Source of the DNA: Christiangramia sp.
GTDB lineage: Bacteria; Bacteroidota; Bacteroidia; Flavobacteriales; Flavobacteriaceae
Direction: 5' to 3'
Length of the DNA: 19,629 bases
Assembly (NCBI GenBank): GCA_024635735.1
Contig: JAGXII010000229.1
Location: 1-19,629 of the forward strand
The position numbers were made by a program, and so were the translations under genes. This document shows positions 1 to 7,732 of the stretch, in pieces. Position 1 is the first letter of the stretch; each line of letters begins with the position of its first letter. Under the pieces are notes generated by a model that did no database searches, was not told the origin of the DNA, and saw nothing but the letters and a program-made list of their open reading frames with translations.

Positions 1-128
1 CAGATATGTTTAAGAAATTTGGCTTTGCCTTCTTTTTCTCCAATATTCAGCTGTCGCTTTTTATCATAAAAACTGTTCTCATCATTATGAGCAAGAAGAT
101 TCTTTATTAGGAGGCGTTTGTTAATCAT
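1..128 (-). CDS. N-terminal fragment, possible AlbA_2/Schlafen-type ATP-binding protein
   Basis: The reverse strand reads from an ATG at 128 with no stop to the window edge, giving about 42 residues that begin MINKRLLIKNLLAHNDENSF and continue with a charged stretch (YDKKRQLNIGEKEGKAKFLKHI). It lies 25 bp downstream of the SDR gene on the same strand, so the two may be co-transcribed. From memory, flavobacterial proteins starting this way carry an AlbA_2 (divergent AAA-4, Schlafen-type) putative DNA/nucleotide-binding domain, in which the 'GK-KFLK.I.A.SN' segment opens the domain. That assignment is recall and cannot be tested with so short a fragment. The coding call rests on the clean open frame, the charged non-repetitive composition and the operon-like spacing. 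Confidence 0.6.
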   Translation of the reverse strand, partial: MINKRLLIKNLLAHNDENSFYDKKRQLNIGEKEGKAKFLKHI

Positions 129-153
129 TTGCTGGGAGGTGTACTAAAGCCTG

Positions 154-903
154 TTATTTTTTGTCTATAATCGTACTTGAGGCCTGTGCAGTTGGCATTA
201 CAGTGAGATCTGCAATATTTACATGATAAGGCCTTGTAACAGTAAAATGAATAATATCAGCAATATCTTCAGGTTGCAATGCTTTAAAACCCTGGTAAAC
301 CTTTTCCGCTTTTTCAGTATCTCCTTTGAAACGTACCTCGCTAAATTCTGTTTGTACCAGTCCCGGGTTAATTGCACCTACTCTGATGCCGTTACCATTT
401 AAATCTATGCGCATTCCCTGATTAATGGCATCTACCGCATGTTTGCTGGCACAGTAGACATTTCCGTTTGGGTAGACTTCTTTTCCGGCTGTAGAACCAA
501 TATTAATTATATGTCCGCTTTGCCTTTCCAGCATTCCCGGTATGATAGCTCTGCTAACGTATAATAAACCCTTTACATTAATATCCAGCATGGCATCCCA
601 GTCATCTACGTTTCCAGATTGAATAGGGTCAAGGCCGTGAGCATTTCCCGCGTTGTTTACCAGAATGTCTATTGTTTTAAAATCTGCGGGTAAAGAAGAG
701 ATCTGTTTATCGACTTCCTGTCTATTCCTCACATCAAATGTGAGGATGTGTACCTCAGTTTCCACAGCTAGTTCCTTTTGTAGTTGCTCAAGGCGGTCTT
801 CCCTTCTACCGCAAAGGATTAGTCGGAATCCCTCTACAGCAAACCTTATGGCTGTTGATTTTCCAATTCCGCTTGTAGCGCCTGTTATCAAGGCTGTTTT
901 CAT
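154..903 (-). CDS. SDR family NAD(P)-dependent oxidoreductase (YdfG-like)
   Basis: This is a 249-residue classical short-chain dehydrogenase/reductase, the usual length for the family. The Rossmann motif TGATSGIG is at residues 7-14. R33-R34 follow the second beta strand, a pattern typical of NADP(H) preference. NNAG is at 83-86, and the catalytic tetrad is N109, S137, Y150 and K154 (YCASK). The 'NPGLVQTEF' segment after the active site fits the same group. The closest known type is the YdfG/serine 3-dehydrogenase-like subgroup, which reduces small 3-hydroxy/3-oxo acids in the cytosol, but the sequence does not fix the substrate. The ATG at 903 is directly followed by the MKTALITG core, so the start is secure. 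The gene diverges from the DUF4382 lipoprotein across a 160-bp spacer. Confidence 0.93.
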   Translation of the reverse strand: MKTALITGATSGIGKSTAIRFAVEGFRLILCGRREDRLEQLQKELAVETEVHILTFDVRNRQEVDKQISSLPADFKTIDILVNNAGNAHGLDPIQSGNVDDWDAMLDINVKGLLYVSRAIIPGMLERQSGHIINIGSTAGKEVYPNGNVYCASKHAVDAINQGMRIDLNGNGIRVGAINPGLVQTEFSEVRFKGDTEKAEKVYQGFKALQPEDIADIIHFTVTRPYHVNIADLTVMPTAQASSTIIDKK

Positions 904-1063
904 AAATATTATAATTTTAAATTATGTTTTTAAGGTATTAAATTTAGGTCTTCAGCAAGTATTAAAACAAGCTTAAGTTCCGTTAAAGTTCGTTAATAAT
1001 CAGATATAAATAAAATGTAGCATAAAGGTTGCAGTTAATCTCTCAAAACCAATATATACTACT
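904..1063. other. Divergent spacer between SDR and DUF4382 lipoprotein genes
   Basis: AT-rich 160-bp region that must hold promoters for both divergent genes. No full TAnnTTTG box was found. The nearest match is the self-complementary TAAATTTA at 939-946. A tandem near-repeat, GTTCCGTTAA followed by AGTTCGTTAA, lies near 975-998 and could be a binding site for a regulator; no regulator can be named. Confidence 0.4.
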
Positions 1064-1909
1064 ATGAAATATTTGAAAAACCTAAATTTTAAAAGTTTAA
1101 TGATTGCAGTGTTCATATCAGCCGGATTAATAGGCTGTAGTGAAGACGATAGTTCTGCTCCAAATGGCACAGCAAATCTTAGTGTTCGTATGACCGACGC
1201 TCCTGGCGATTATGATGCGGTTTTAATTGATGTGCAGGATATAGAAATACATGTGGAAACTGAAGCTGAACTGGAAGAAGATGTAGACGGCGATGGATGG
1301 ATTAGCGTAGGTAACGTTGAAACCGGAGTTTATGACCTGCTTGAATTAACAGGTGGTGTAAGCCAGGTATTAGCAAATACTGAGGTCCCTGCCGGATATG
1401 TAAGCCAGATGCGTCTTATTTTAGGTTCTGAAAATTCAGTGGTGATTAATGGAGATACCAAACCATTGAATACTCCAAGTGCACAACAATCGGGTCTTAA
1501 ACTAGAATTGAACCAGCAATTTGAAGCAGGTGAGAGTTATGCTTTTTTACTTGATTTCGATGTTGATAAATCTGTAGTGACAACAGGAAATGATACTTAT
1601 AATCTTAAACCTGTGATAAGAGTTTCTGCAGAAGCAAATGCAGGGGCCGTAATTGGTACTGTGGCACTACCTGCAGAAGTTGAATTAGATGTTCAAAGTC
1701 TTGTTGTATTAAGTAATGATAACGTAACCATTTCGGCTTATACAGATGCTAATGGAAACTTCAGTCTAAATGGAGTTCCAGCAGGAACTTATTCTTTAGA
1801 GATTATTCCTGAAGCCGGAGCCGGACTGCAAACTTATACTCAGGCAGACGTTGTAGTGGAAGAAAATTCTACTACCGATCTTGGAGAAATCGACCTTGTT
1901 CTCTTGTAG
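1064..1909 (+). CDS. DUF4382 domain lipoprotein with C-terminal carboxypeptidase-regulatory-like domain
   Basis: This 281-residue protein starts with a lipoprotein signal: hydrophobic stretch 12-24, lipobox LIGC, and lipidated C25. SEDDSS follows the cysteine; acidic residues there resemble the Bacteroidota lipoprotein export signal, so surface exposure is plausible. Residues about 36-188 (start ANLSVRMTDAPGDYDAVLIDV) match DUF4382, an outer-membrane/periplasmic beta domain of unknown function. A DxDxDG-type loop at D73, D75 and D77 may bind calcium. Residues about 193-275 look like a CarboxypepD_reg Ig-like fold (GTV...ISAYTDANGNFSLNGVPAGTYSLEI). It stands alone as a single-gene unit, closed by a strong terminator 20 bp downstream. 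No enzymatic residues were recognised, so a binding or structural role is inferred. Confidence 0.88.
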   Translation: MKYLKNLNFKSLMIAVFISAGLIGCSEDDSSAPNGTANLSVRMTDAPGDYDAVLIDVQDIEIHVETEAELEEDVDGDGWISVGNVETGVYDLLELTGGVSQVLANTEVPAGYVSQMRLILGSENSVVINGDTKPLNTPSAQQSGLKLELNQQFEAGESYAFLLDFDVDKSVVTTGNDTYNLKPVIRVSAEANAGAVIGTVALPAEVELDVQSLVVLSNDNVTISAYTDANGNFSLNGVPAGTYSLEIIPEAGAGLQTYTQADVVVEENSTTDLGEIDLVLL

Positions 1910-1930
1910 AAATAAGATAAATATTGTTTA

Positions 1931-1960
1931 AAAGGCGGCACTTCAGAATGCCGCCTTTTT
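1931..1960 (+). terminator. Rho-independent terminator after the DUF4382 gene
   Basis: The perfect stem AAAGGCGGCA / TGCCGCCTTT closes an 8-nt loop (CTTCAGAA) and runs into a T-rich tail. It lies 22 bp after the lipoprotein stop and insulates the bat operon from it. Confidence 0.93.
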
Positions 1961-2004
1961 ATTTTAACCTAATTTTAACTAAACTAACTCAATAAAAATC
2001 AAAC

Positions 2005-2035
2005 TTGCGACGCTTATTTCTTGTGTGTATATTCA
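2005..2035 (+). promoter_or_regulatory. Candidate bat operon promoter
   Basis: TTG at 2005-2007, then 20 nt, then TATATTCA at 2028-2035. This is an imperfect version of the Bacteroidota TTTG / TAnnTTTG promoter with about the right spacing. It predicts a start near 2040 and a leader of roughly 17 nt before the ATG at 2057. The -7 box has two mismatches, so confidence is modest. Confidence 0.35.
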
Positions 2036-2056
2036 CGCCACAAAAATCTGAAAGTC

Positions 2057-3061
2057 ATGATGGAAAACGATTCATCGGTTGATATTGCCAGTATTAACGA
2101 AAAAATTGAAAAAGAAAGTGCTTTTGTAGATCTGCTTACCAATGAAATGAATAAAGTAATCGTGGGCCAGAAACATATGGTCGAACGCTTGCTTATTGGT
2201 TTATTGGGGCAGGGACATATTCTGTTAGAAGGTGTTCCGGGACTCGCAAAAACACTTGCAATTAACACGCTTGCCCAGGCAGTTCACGGAAGTTTTAGTC
2301 GTATACAGTTTACACCGGATCTTCTTCCGGCAGATGTTATAGGAACCCTTATTTACAATATGAAGGTGAGCGACTTTAGCATAAAAAAGGGACCTATTTT
2401 CGCCAATTTTGTGCTTGCCGATGAGATTAACAGGGCACCGGCAAAAGTGCAATCGGCACTACTGGAAGCCATGCAGGAAAAGCAGGTGACCATTGGGGAT
2501 GAAACTTTTATTCTGGATAAGCCATTTTTAGTAATGGCAACTCAAAACCCGGTAGAGCAGGAAGGAACTTATCCCTTGCCTGAAGCACAGGTAGACCGTT
2601 TCATGCTGAAAACGGTAATTAAGTATCCTCAAATGGCCGAAGAGCAGCTCATTATTCGTGCTAATCTTAAAGACGGCTTTGAAAAAGTGAATCCTGTGGT
2701 GGGTCTGGAGCAAATCTTAAGAGCGCAAAGCGCCGTAAGAGATGTTTATATGGACGAAAAGATAGAAAAATATATTCTTGATATTGTTTTTGCTACCCGT
2801 ACTCCGGAAAAATATAATCTGGAAGAAATAAAGCCACTTATTAGTTTTGGTGCTTCTCCACGGGGTAGTATCAACCTGGCGATTGCTTCTAAATGTTATG
2901 CCTTCATCAAACGCCGCGGTTATGTTGTTCCAGAAGATGTTAGAGCGGTTGTTCATGATGTTCTTCGTCACAGAATTGGAATTACTTATGAGGCCGAAGC
3001 CGAAAATATTACTTCAGAAGATCTGATGAACAAGATCGTAAACGAAATTGAAGTACCGTAA
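2057..3061 (+). CDS. moxR: MoxR family AAA+ ATPase
   Basis: This cytosolic AAA+ ATPase is the first gene of the Bat operon. MoxR proteins act as chaperone-like ATPases that pair with VWA-domain partners. Taking the ATG at 2057 gives 334 residues. Walker A GVPGLAKT is at 59-66, Walker B (VLADEINRAP) at 119-128 and the sensor-1 segment ATQNP at 161-165, followed by the hallmark 'QEGTYPLPEAQVDRF'. The family signature 'IGTLIYN' also fits. The frame is open to a TTG at 2021, but that start would overlap the probable promoter, and the residues it adds do not look like family sequence, so 2057 (or the adjacent ATG at 2060) is preferred. It is separated from the DUF58 gene by a repeat-rich 76-bp spacer. 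Confidence 0.96.
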   Translation: MMENDSSVDIASINEKIEKESAFVDLLTNEMNKVIVGQKHMVERLLIGLLGQGHILLEGVPGLAKTLAINTLAQAVHGSFSRIQFTPDLLPADVIGTLIYNMKVSDFSIKKGPIFANFVLADEINRAPAKVQSALLEAMQEKQVTIGDETFILDKPFLVMATQNPVEQEGTYPLPEAQVDRFMLKTVIKYPQMAEEQLIIRANLKDGFEKVNPVVGLEQILRAQSAVRDVYMDEKIEKYILDIVFATRTPEKYNLEEIKPLISFGASPRGSINLAIASKCYAFIKRRGYVVPEDVRAVVHDVLRHRIGITYEAEAENITSEDLMNKIVNEIEVP

Positions 3062-3127
3062 CAATTAACAATTATCAGTTAACAATAATCAGGTAAACTG
3101 ATGTTTATTGATTATTGAAAATTGTTT
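3062..3127. repeat. AT-rich interleaved inverted repeat in the moxR-DUF58 spacer
   Basis: The spacer contains short direct repeats of AACAATTA/AACAATAATCA type. Two perfect inverted pairs are present: ATCAGTT 3074-3080 with AACTGAT 3096-3102, and CAATAATCA 3083-3091 with TGATTATTG 3109-3117. Because the arms interleave (A-B-A'-B'), the RNA could form either hairpin or an H-type pseudoknot. Outer sequence adds an imperfect palindrome (CAATT.. / ..AATTG). Similar AT-rich palindromes are common in flavobacterial intergenic regions as I recall. Confidence 0.6.
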
Positions 3128-3137
3128 ATTGAGAGAA

Positions 3138-4004
3138 ATGGATACAAAAGAGCTCCTAAAAAAAGTTAGAAAGATTGAAATTAAGACCCGAAGACTGAGT
3201 GATCATGTTTTTGGGGGAGAATATCATTCTACTTTTAAAGGTAGGGGAATGACCTTCAGTGAAGTAAGGCAGTATCAGTTTGGTGATGATGTTAGAAGTA
3301 TAGACTGGAACGTAACCGCCCGTTATAATGAACCCTTCGTAAAAGTCTTTGAAGAAGAACGTGAACTTACCATGATGCTGATGGTGGATGTTTCTGGATC
3401 AGAAAGGTTTGGAACCCAGCAACAGTTCAAGAGAGATGTAATTACAGAGATTGCAGCCACCCTGGCTTTTTCAGCTACAAAGAATAACGATAAGATTGGG
3501 TTGATGCTGTTTACAGATAAAATTGAACTCTATATTCCGCCCAAAAAAGGAAGATCTCACGTTTTAAGAATCATTCGTGAATTACTCGAATTTAAACCTG
3601 CCAATAAAGCGACTGATATTGCCGGAGCCTTGAAATATCTTTCTAATGTAATGAAAAAGAAGGCGATAGTATTTTTACTTTCCGATTTTATGGCAGAGGA
3701 TTATCAGCACAACCTTAAAATTACATCCGGTAAACATGACGTGACAGGGATAAGGGTTTTTGATAAAATGGAAGAAACAATACCTAACCTTGGTTTGGTA
3801 CAAATGTTGGACGAAGAATCGGGTGAATACATTACCGTGAATACAGGCTCGAAGTCTGTACGACGTTCTTATTCAAATTATTATCATGAAAGGCTTGATT
3901 ATTTCCACCAGAGCTTCTCTTTGAGTGGCGCCGGGGTGATTAATAACCGAACCGATGAAAGTTACGTTAAAAAATTATTAGGCTATTTTAAAAGGAGAGC
4001 TTAA
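3138..4004 (+). CDS. DUF58 domain protein of the Bat operon
   Basis: This is a 288-residue soluble protein with no membrane helix or signal. It begins MDTKELLKKVRKIEIKTRR, the usual start of this family. The DUF58 signature occupies residues about 35-62 (GRGMTFSEVRQYQFGDD, then RSIDWNVTAR). A VWA-like fold follows, with a MIDAS-type DVSGS at 84-88 (D84, S86, S88), and 'LLSDF' further on. DUF58 proteins are normally encoded next to MoxR and are thought to be its partner or substrate adaptor in the cytosol. The frame extends upstream to a TTG at 3108, but those ten codons fall in the repeat spacer. GAGAGAA just upstream of 3138 and the conserved N terminus favour 3138. The next gene starts 6 bp after the stop. 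Confidence 0.93.
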   Translation: MDTKELLKKVRKIEIKTRRLSDHVFGGEYHSTFKGRGMTFSEVRQYQFGDDVRSIDWNVTARYNEPFVKVFEEERELTMMLMVDVSGSERFGTQQQFKRDVITEIAATLAFSATKNNDKIGLMLFTDKIELYIPPKKGRSHVLRIIRELLEFKPANKATDIAGALKYLSNVMKKKAIVFLLSDFMAEDYQHNLKITSGKHDVTGIRVFDKMEETIPNLGLVQMLDEESGEYITVNTGSKSVRRSYSNYYHERLDYFHQSFSLSGAGVINNRTDESYVKKLLGYFKRRA

Positions 4005-4010
4005 CATCAA

Positions 4011-5663
4011 ATGAAAAGAAGTAATAAAATTAAATATTCTAATATCAATATCTCAGGATTACTGGGATATCTGTTTTTTATAGGTTTTCTTTTTTCATTT
4101 TTCACTGGCTCGGCTCAAACTTCTGTGACTTCGGAAGCAGACTCTACTAAGATCAGGATTGGAGAACAGATCAATTACCGGATAAAGGTAAATACCGAAG
4201 AAGGCAATCTGGTTGTTTTTCCTGAAGGAGAAAATAGTTTTTCTCCTCTTGAAATTATAGAATCTCCAGAGCCCGATACCATCCGTTCGGAAGGTAATTA
4301 CCAGCTGCTTAAGGAATATTTTCTTACCAAATTTGACTCTGGACATTACGTTATTCCCAGCCAGAATATAATTGTGCAGAATCAAACTTTTACCACAGAT
4401 TCTATTCCCGTTGAGGTGAATGATGTAGTGGTGGATACCACAAAACAAAAATTATATCCTATAAAACCTTCGGTTGAAATACCACCAGGGTTTAGTATTC
4501 CTGATTGGGTATGGTGGCTGCTGGGAATTTTAGGTCTGGCAGGCCTGGTAGCCTTTCTTATTATTAGAAAAAAGAAAAAGGATGAGGCCGAAGAAGAACT
4601 GCCGCCTTACGAACAGGCAATGATTGAGCTTCAAAGGCTTGATAATTCTCATCTTCTTGAAAAGAGGGAAATCAAGGAATATTATTCGCAATTGAGTTTT
4701 TCAGCAAGGAAATTCCTGGATCGTAAGATCTATGATCATGGACTGGAAAGCACTACTAATGAACTGGTTCAATATCTGGAAAAGGAAAAGGAAACAGGTC
4801 ATCTAAATTTAAAGGATCAAACGATAAGGGATTTTCAGAAGATTTTAGAAAGAGCAGATCTCGCGAAATTTGCCAATTCAAGGCCAGATGTAATAACAGC
4901 AAAAGAAGACCGCTCCCGAACCCAGAATATTATTGATGAATTGAGCGATTCTGTGCCAGAACCTACCGAAGAAGAATTGATGCAGGATAAAGCATTTCTT
5001 GAGGAAAGGGCAAGAAAAAGGAAAACGCGGCGAATTGTTTTTGGGGTCCTTGCAGGAGTTTTGATTATTATAATAGGGATTTCCACATTGATAGCTACAA
5101 AAGGTTTTACCTATGTGAAGGATACCTACCTTGGTCATCCTACCAAAGAACTACTGGAAGGAGAATGGATAAGAAGTGAATATGGAAATCCTCCGGTGGC
5201 AGTAACCACTCCCAAAGTTCTGGTGCGCGGGGAAATAAATATACCCGATGAATCAAAACAGATGATGGCCGGGTCTGAAACTTTTATGTATGGAAGTTTA
5301 CTAAGTAATTTCTATACCACCGTAAGCACCATCAAATTTAAAGGAGAAGTAAAATTCGACATGCAGCAGGCAATTGATGGGATCTATGCTGAACTTGAAA
5401 AACAGGGAGCCCGTAATATCGTGATGAAACAGGAAGAGTTTACCACGGTGAACGGTACAAAAGGAATGAAGGTTTTTGGATCTCTGGATGCCGTGAATCC
5501 CGTTACCGGAAAATCAATCCCAAATGAATATGTGATTCTGAATTTTGCTGAAAATGGTGGTTTTGAGCAGGTAACTGTTATTTATAATAACGGAGATCAA
5601 TATGCTGAAGAAATATCGCAGAGAATAGAAAATTCGGTTCAATTAAATAACCTGGAGGAATAA
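4011..5663 (+). CDS. BatD/DUF4381-like membrane protein with two periplasmic domains
   Basis: 550 residues. An N-terminal signal peptide (hydrophobic 17-31, ending at about SAQ 34-36) precedes a periplasmic beta domain (37-165) that begins 'DSTKIRIGEQINYRIKV', like BatD-type domains. TM1 is at about 166-185, followed by RKKKK. The cytosolic segment 187-341 has the DUF4381-like pattern 'PYEQAMIELQRLD...KEYYSQLSFSARKFLDRK'. TM2 is at about 342-362, preceded by RARKRKTRR. A second periplasmic domain (363-550) has no family I can name. Both helices obey the positive-inside rule, so the orientation is well supported. AAAGGAG at 3990-3996 serves as ribosome site. The stop overlaps the batA start by one base (TAATG), so translational coupling is likely. 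Its position between DUF58 and BatA is typical of Bacteroidota bat operons. Confidence 0.85.
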   Translation: MKRSNKIKYSNINISGLLGYLFFIGFLFSFFTGSAQTSVTSEADSTKIRIGEQINYRIKVNTEEGNLVVFPEGENSFSPLEIIESPEPDTIRSEGNYQLLKEYFLTKFDSGHYVIPSQNIIVQNQTFTTDSIPVEVNDVVVDTTKQKLYPIKPSVEIPPGFSIPDWVWWLLGILGLAGLVAFLIIRKKKKDEAEEELPPYEQAMIELQRLDNSHLLEKREIKEYYSQLSFSARKFLDRKIYDHGLESTTNELVQYLEKEKETGHLNLKDQTIRDFQKILERADLAKFANSRPDVITAKEDRSRTQNIIDELSDSVPEPTEEELMQDKAFLEERARKRKTRRIVFGVLAGVLIIIIGISTLIATKGFTYVKDTYLGHPTKELLEGEWIRSEYGNPPVAVTTPKVLVRGEINIPDESKQMMAGSETFMYGSLLSNFYTTVSTIKFKGEVKFDMQQAIDGIYAELEKQGARNIVMKQEEFTTVNGTKGMKVFGSLDAVNPVTGKSIPNEYVILNFAENGGFEQVTVIYNNGDQYAEEISQRIENSVQLNNLEE

Positions 5664-6667
5664 TGTTTGCAAATTTTAATTTCGAAAATCCGGAATTTTT
5701 CTGGTTGTTTTTACTGCTGCCATTCGCTATCGTATGGTATGTCTGGAAGCGCCATAAGCAAACTCCAGAATTGAAAATTTCCAGTATTAAGGGTTTCAAG
5801 GCGAAATCAAGTTTGCTATCAAAATTCAGACCTGTACTTTTTGTTTTAAGGTTACTGGTTCTTGCATTGATAATAACGGCAATGGCAAGACCCAGAACAG
5901 TGGATGTTTCAACCAAAACCAGTAGCACAAAAGGGATAGACATAGTAATGGCAATAGATGTTTCTGCCAGTATGCTGGCGCGGGATCTGGAGCCTAACCG
6001 CCTGGACGCGTTAAAAAATGTTGCTGAAGAATTTATTCAGGGAAGGCCTGGAGACAGGATAGGTCTTGTGGTCTATGCGGGGGAAAGCTTTACCAAAACT
6101 CCAATCACAAGTGATAAATCTATTGTTTTGAAAGCGCTGGAAGATATTAAATATAATAATGTCCTTGAAAATGGTACTGCCATTGGCTCAGGTCTTGCAA
6201 CTGCTGTTAACCGACTTAAAGACAGTAAAGCTGAAAGTAAAGTTATTATTTTGTTGACAGACGGGGTGAATAATTCAGGATTTATAGATCCTAAAACAGC
6301 GAGTGAACTGGCTAAGGAATTTGGTATAAAAGTATATACGATAGGAGTTGGAAGTAATGGAATGGCACTTTCTCCTATTGCCATCCTTCCCAACGGCAGA
6401 TTTCAGTTTGGAAGTGTTCAGGTAGAGATTGATGAAGACCTTTTAAAGCAAATAGCCGCGACTACCGGGGGAGAATATTTCAGAGCAACCAACAACGAAA
6501 AACTGGAAGCTATCTATGAGCAAATAGACTCCCTGGAGAAAACAGAAATAGAGGAATTCCGCTATTATAATTATGATGAAAAGTTCAGATCTTTGGTACT
6601 TTTGGCCGGAGGACTTCTCCTTTTCGAGATCTTTTTGAGATATACCTTATTTAGAAGTTTTATTTAA
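5663..6667 (+). CDS. batA: BatA, VWA domain membrane protein
   Basis: 334-residue VWA protein of the aerotolerance operon. Helices lie at about 12-28 and 57-74, with a basic cytosolic loop between (KRHKQ..KFR), and a third helix at about 309-326. The VWA domain (about 92-290) therefore faces the periplasm. The MIDAS is intact: D99-x-S101-x-S103 (IDVSAS), T172 (NGTAIGSGL) and D200 (LLTDG), so divalent-cation-dependent ligand binding is expected. A good ribosome site, GGAGG at 5654-5658, precedes the ATG at 5663. The batB ATG begins on the base after the batA stop. BatA and BatB probably arose by tandem duplication and may form a heteromeric membrane complex; that is inference from family knowledge. 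Confidence 0.95.
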   Translation: MFANFNFENPEFFWLFLLLPFAIVWYVWKRHKQTPELKISSIKGFKAKSSLLSKFRPVLFVLRLLVLALIITAMARPRTVDVSTKTSSTKGIDIVMAIDVSASMLARDLEPNRLDALKNVAEEFIQGRPGDRIGLVVYAGESFTKTPITSDKSIVLKALEDIKYNNVLENGTAIGSGLATAVNRLKDSKAESKVIILLTDGVNNSGFIDPKTASELAKEFGIKVYTIGVGSNGMALSPIAILPNGRFQFGSVQVEIDEDLLKQIAATTGGEYFRATNNEKLEAIYEQIDSLEKTEIEEFRYYNYDEKFRSLVLLAGGLLLFEIFLRYTLFRSFI

Positions 6668-7732
6668 ATGTTTGTACTGGAAGAAAAAATATGGTTTTGG
6701 TTGTTGCTGGTAATTCCGGCAATCGTCCTTTTGTTCCTTATTTTTAAATTCTGGCAGAAAAGGACGCGTGGGAAATTCGCTAAGAATGACATGCTTAAAT
6801 ATCTGGTGCCTAATCGTTCGCGATCTAAGCCGGTTATCAAACTTATTCTCATTCTTCTGGCAATCGCGAGCCTGGTGGTCGCTTTGGTAAACCCTAAAAT
6901 GGGCACCAAGCTAAAGACGGTTAAAAGAGAAGGAGTGGATATTGTTTTTGCTATCGATGTTTCCAAAAGTATGGATGCTGAAGATATTGCGCCTTCAAGA
7001 CTTGAGAAATCAAAACAACTGGTGAGTCAGATAATCAATGATCTTGGAAGTGACCGGGTTGGGATTATCGCTTATGCAGGCGGGGCTTTTCCGCAATTGC
7101 CAATAACTACCGACTATTCCGCAGCGAAAATGTTCCTGCAAGGTCTTAATACAGATATGATATCTTCTCAGGGAACGGCAATTAGTGATGCAATTGAGCT
7201 CGCGACGACTTATTATGATGACGACCAGCAAACCAATCGGGTGTTGTTTATAATAAGTGATGGAGAAGATCATGAAGGTAATGTGGAAACTATTACTGAA
7301 GAGGCGGCTAAAAAGGGAATCCGTATCTATACTATTGGTGTCGGGACCGAAAAGGGAGGGCCAATTCCTATAAAAAGAGGCGGCGTTATTCAGAATTATA
7401 AAAAAGACAATCAGGGGGAAACCGTTATTACAAAACTTAATCCTGAAACTTTAAAGGAAATAGCCGGAGCGGCAGATGGTTCCTATATTGAGGGAAATGT
7501 CACGGCAAATGTTACAGAGAGAGTTCAGGAAGAATTACAGAATATTGAGAAGACCGAATTCGAGGCAAAACAGTTTGCCGATTTTCAATCTCATTTTCAA
7601 TGGTTCCTTGGATTAGGTTTGGCATTATTATTTCTTGATATTTTTGTACTTGAGCGAAGTACAGCCTGGCTGAAGAAATTAAATCTGTTTAATGAACGAA
7701 AGAAGAAAGGGATCGAAAATGAATCTAAATAA
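6668..7732 (+). CDS. batB: BatB, VWA domain membrane protein
   Basis: 354 residues, same plan as BatA: helices at about 8-27 and 56-75 flanking a basic loop (KFWQKRTRGKFAKN), a periplasmic VWA domain (about 91-300) and a C-terminal helix at about 319-338. MIDAS residues are D97-x-S99-x-S101 (IDVSKS), T170 (QGTAIS) and D198 (ISDGED). The 'VKREGVDIVFAIDVSKSM' stretch is characteristic of BatB. The start ATG abuts the batA stop with no gap, and the 3' end overlaps batC by 14 nt, consistent with coupled translation and roughly fixed stoichiometry. The protein probably works with BatA in sensing or maintaining the envelope; the molecular function of the Bat complex is not settled. Confidence 0.95.
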   Translation: MFVLEEKIWFWLLLVIPAIVLLFLIFKFWQKRTRGKFAKNDMLKYLVPNRSRSKPVIKLILILLAIASLVVALVNPKMGTKLKTVKREGVDIVFAIDVSKSMDAEDIAPSRLEKSKQLVSQIINDLGSDRVGIIAYAGGAFPQLPITTDYSAAKMFLQGLNTDMISSQGTAISDAIELATTYYDDDQQTNRVLFIISDGEDHEGNVETITEEAAKKGIRIYTIGVGTEKGGPIPIKRGGVIQNYKKDNQGETVITKLNPETLKEIAGAADGSYIEGNVTANVTERVQEELQNIEKTEFEAKQFADFQSHFQWFLGLGLALLFLDIFVLERSTAWLKKLNLFNERKKKGIENESK

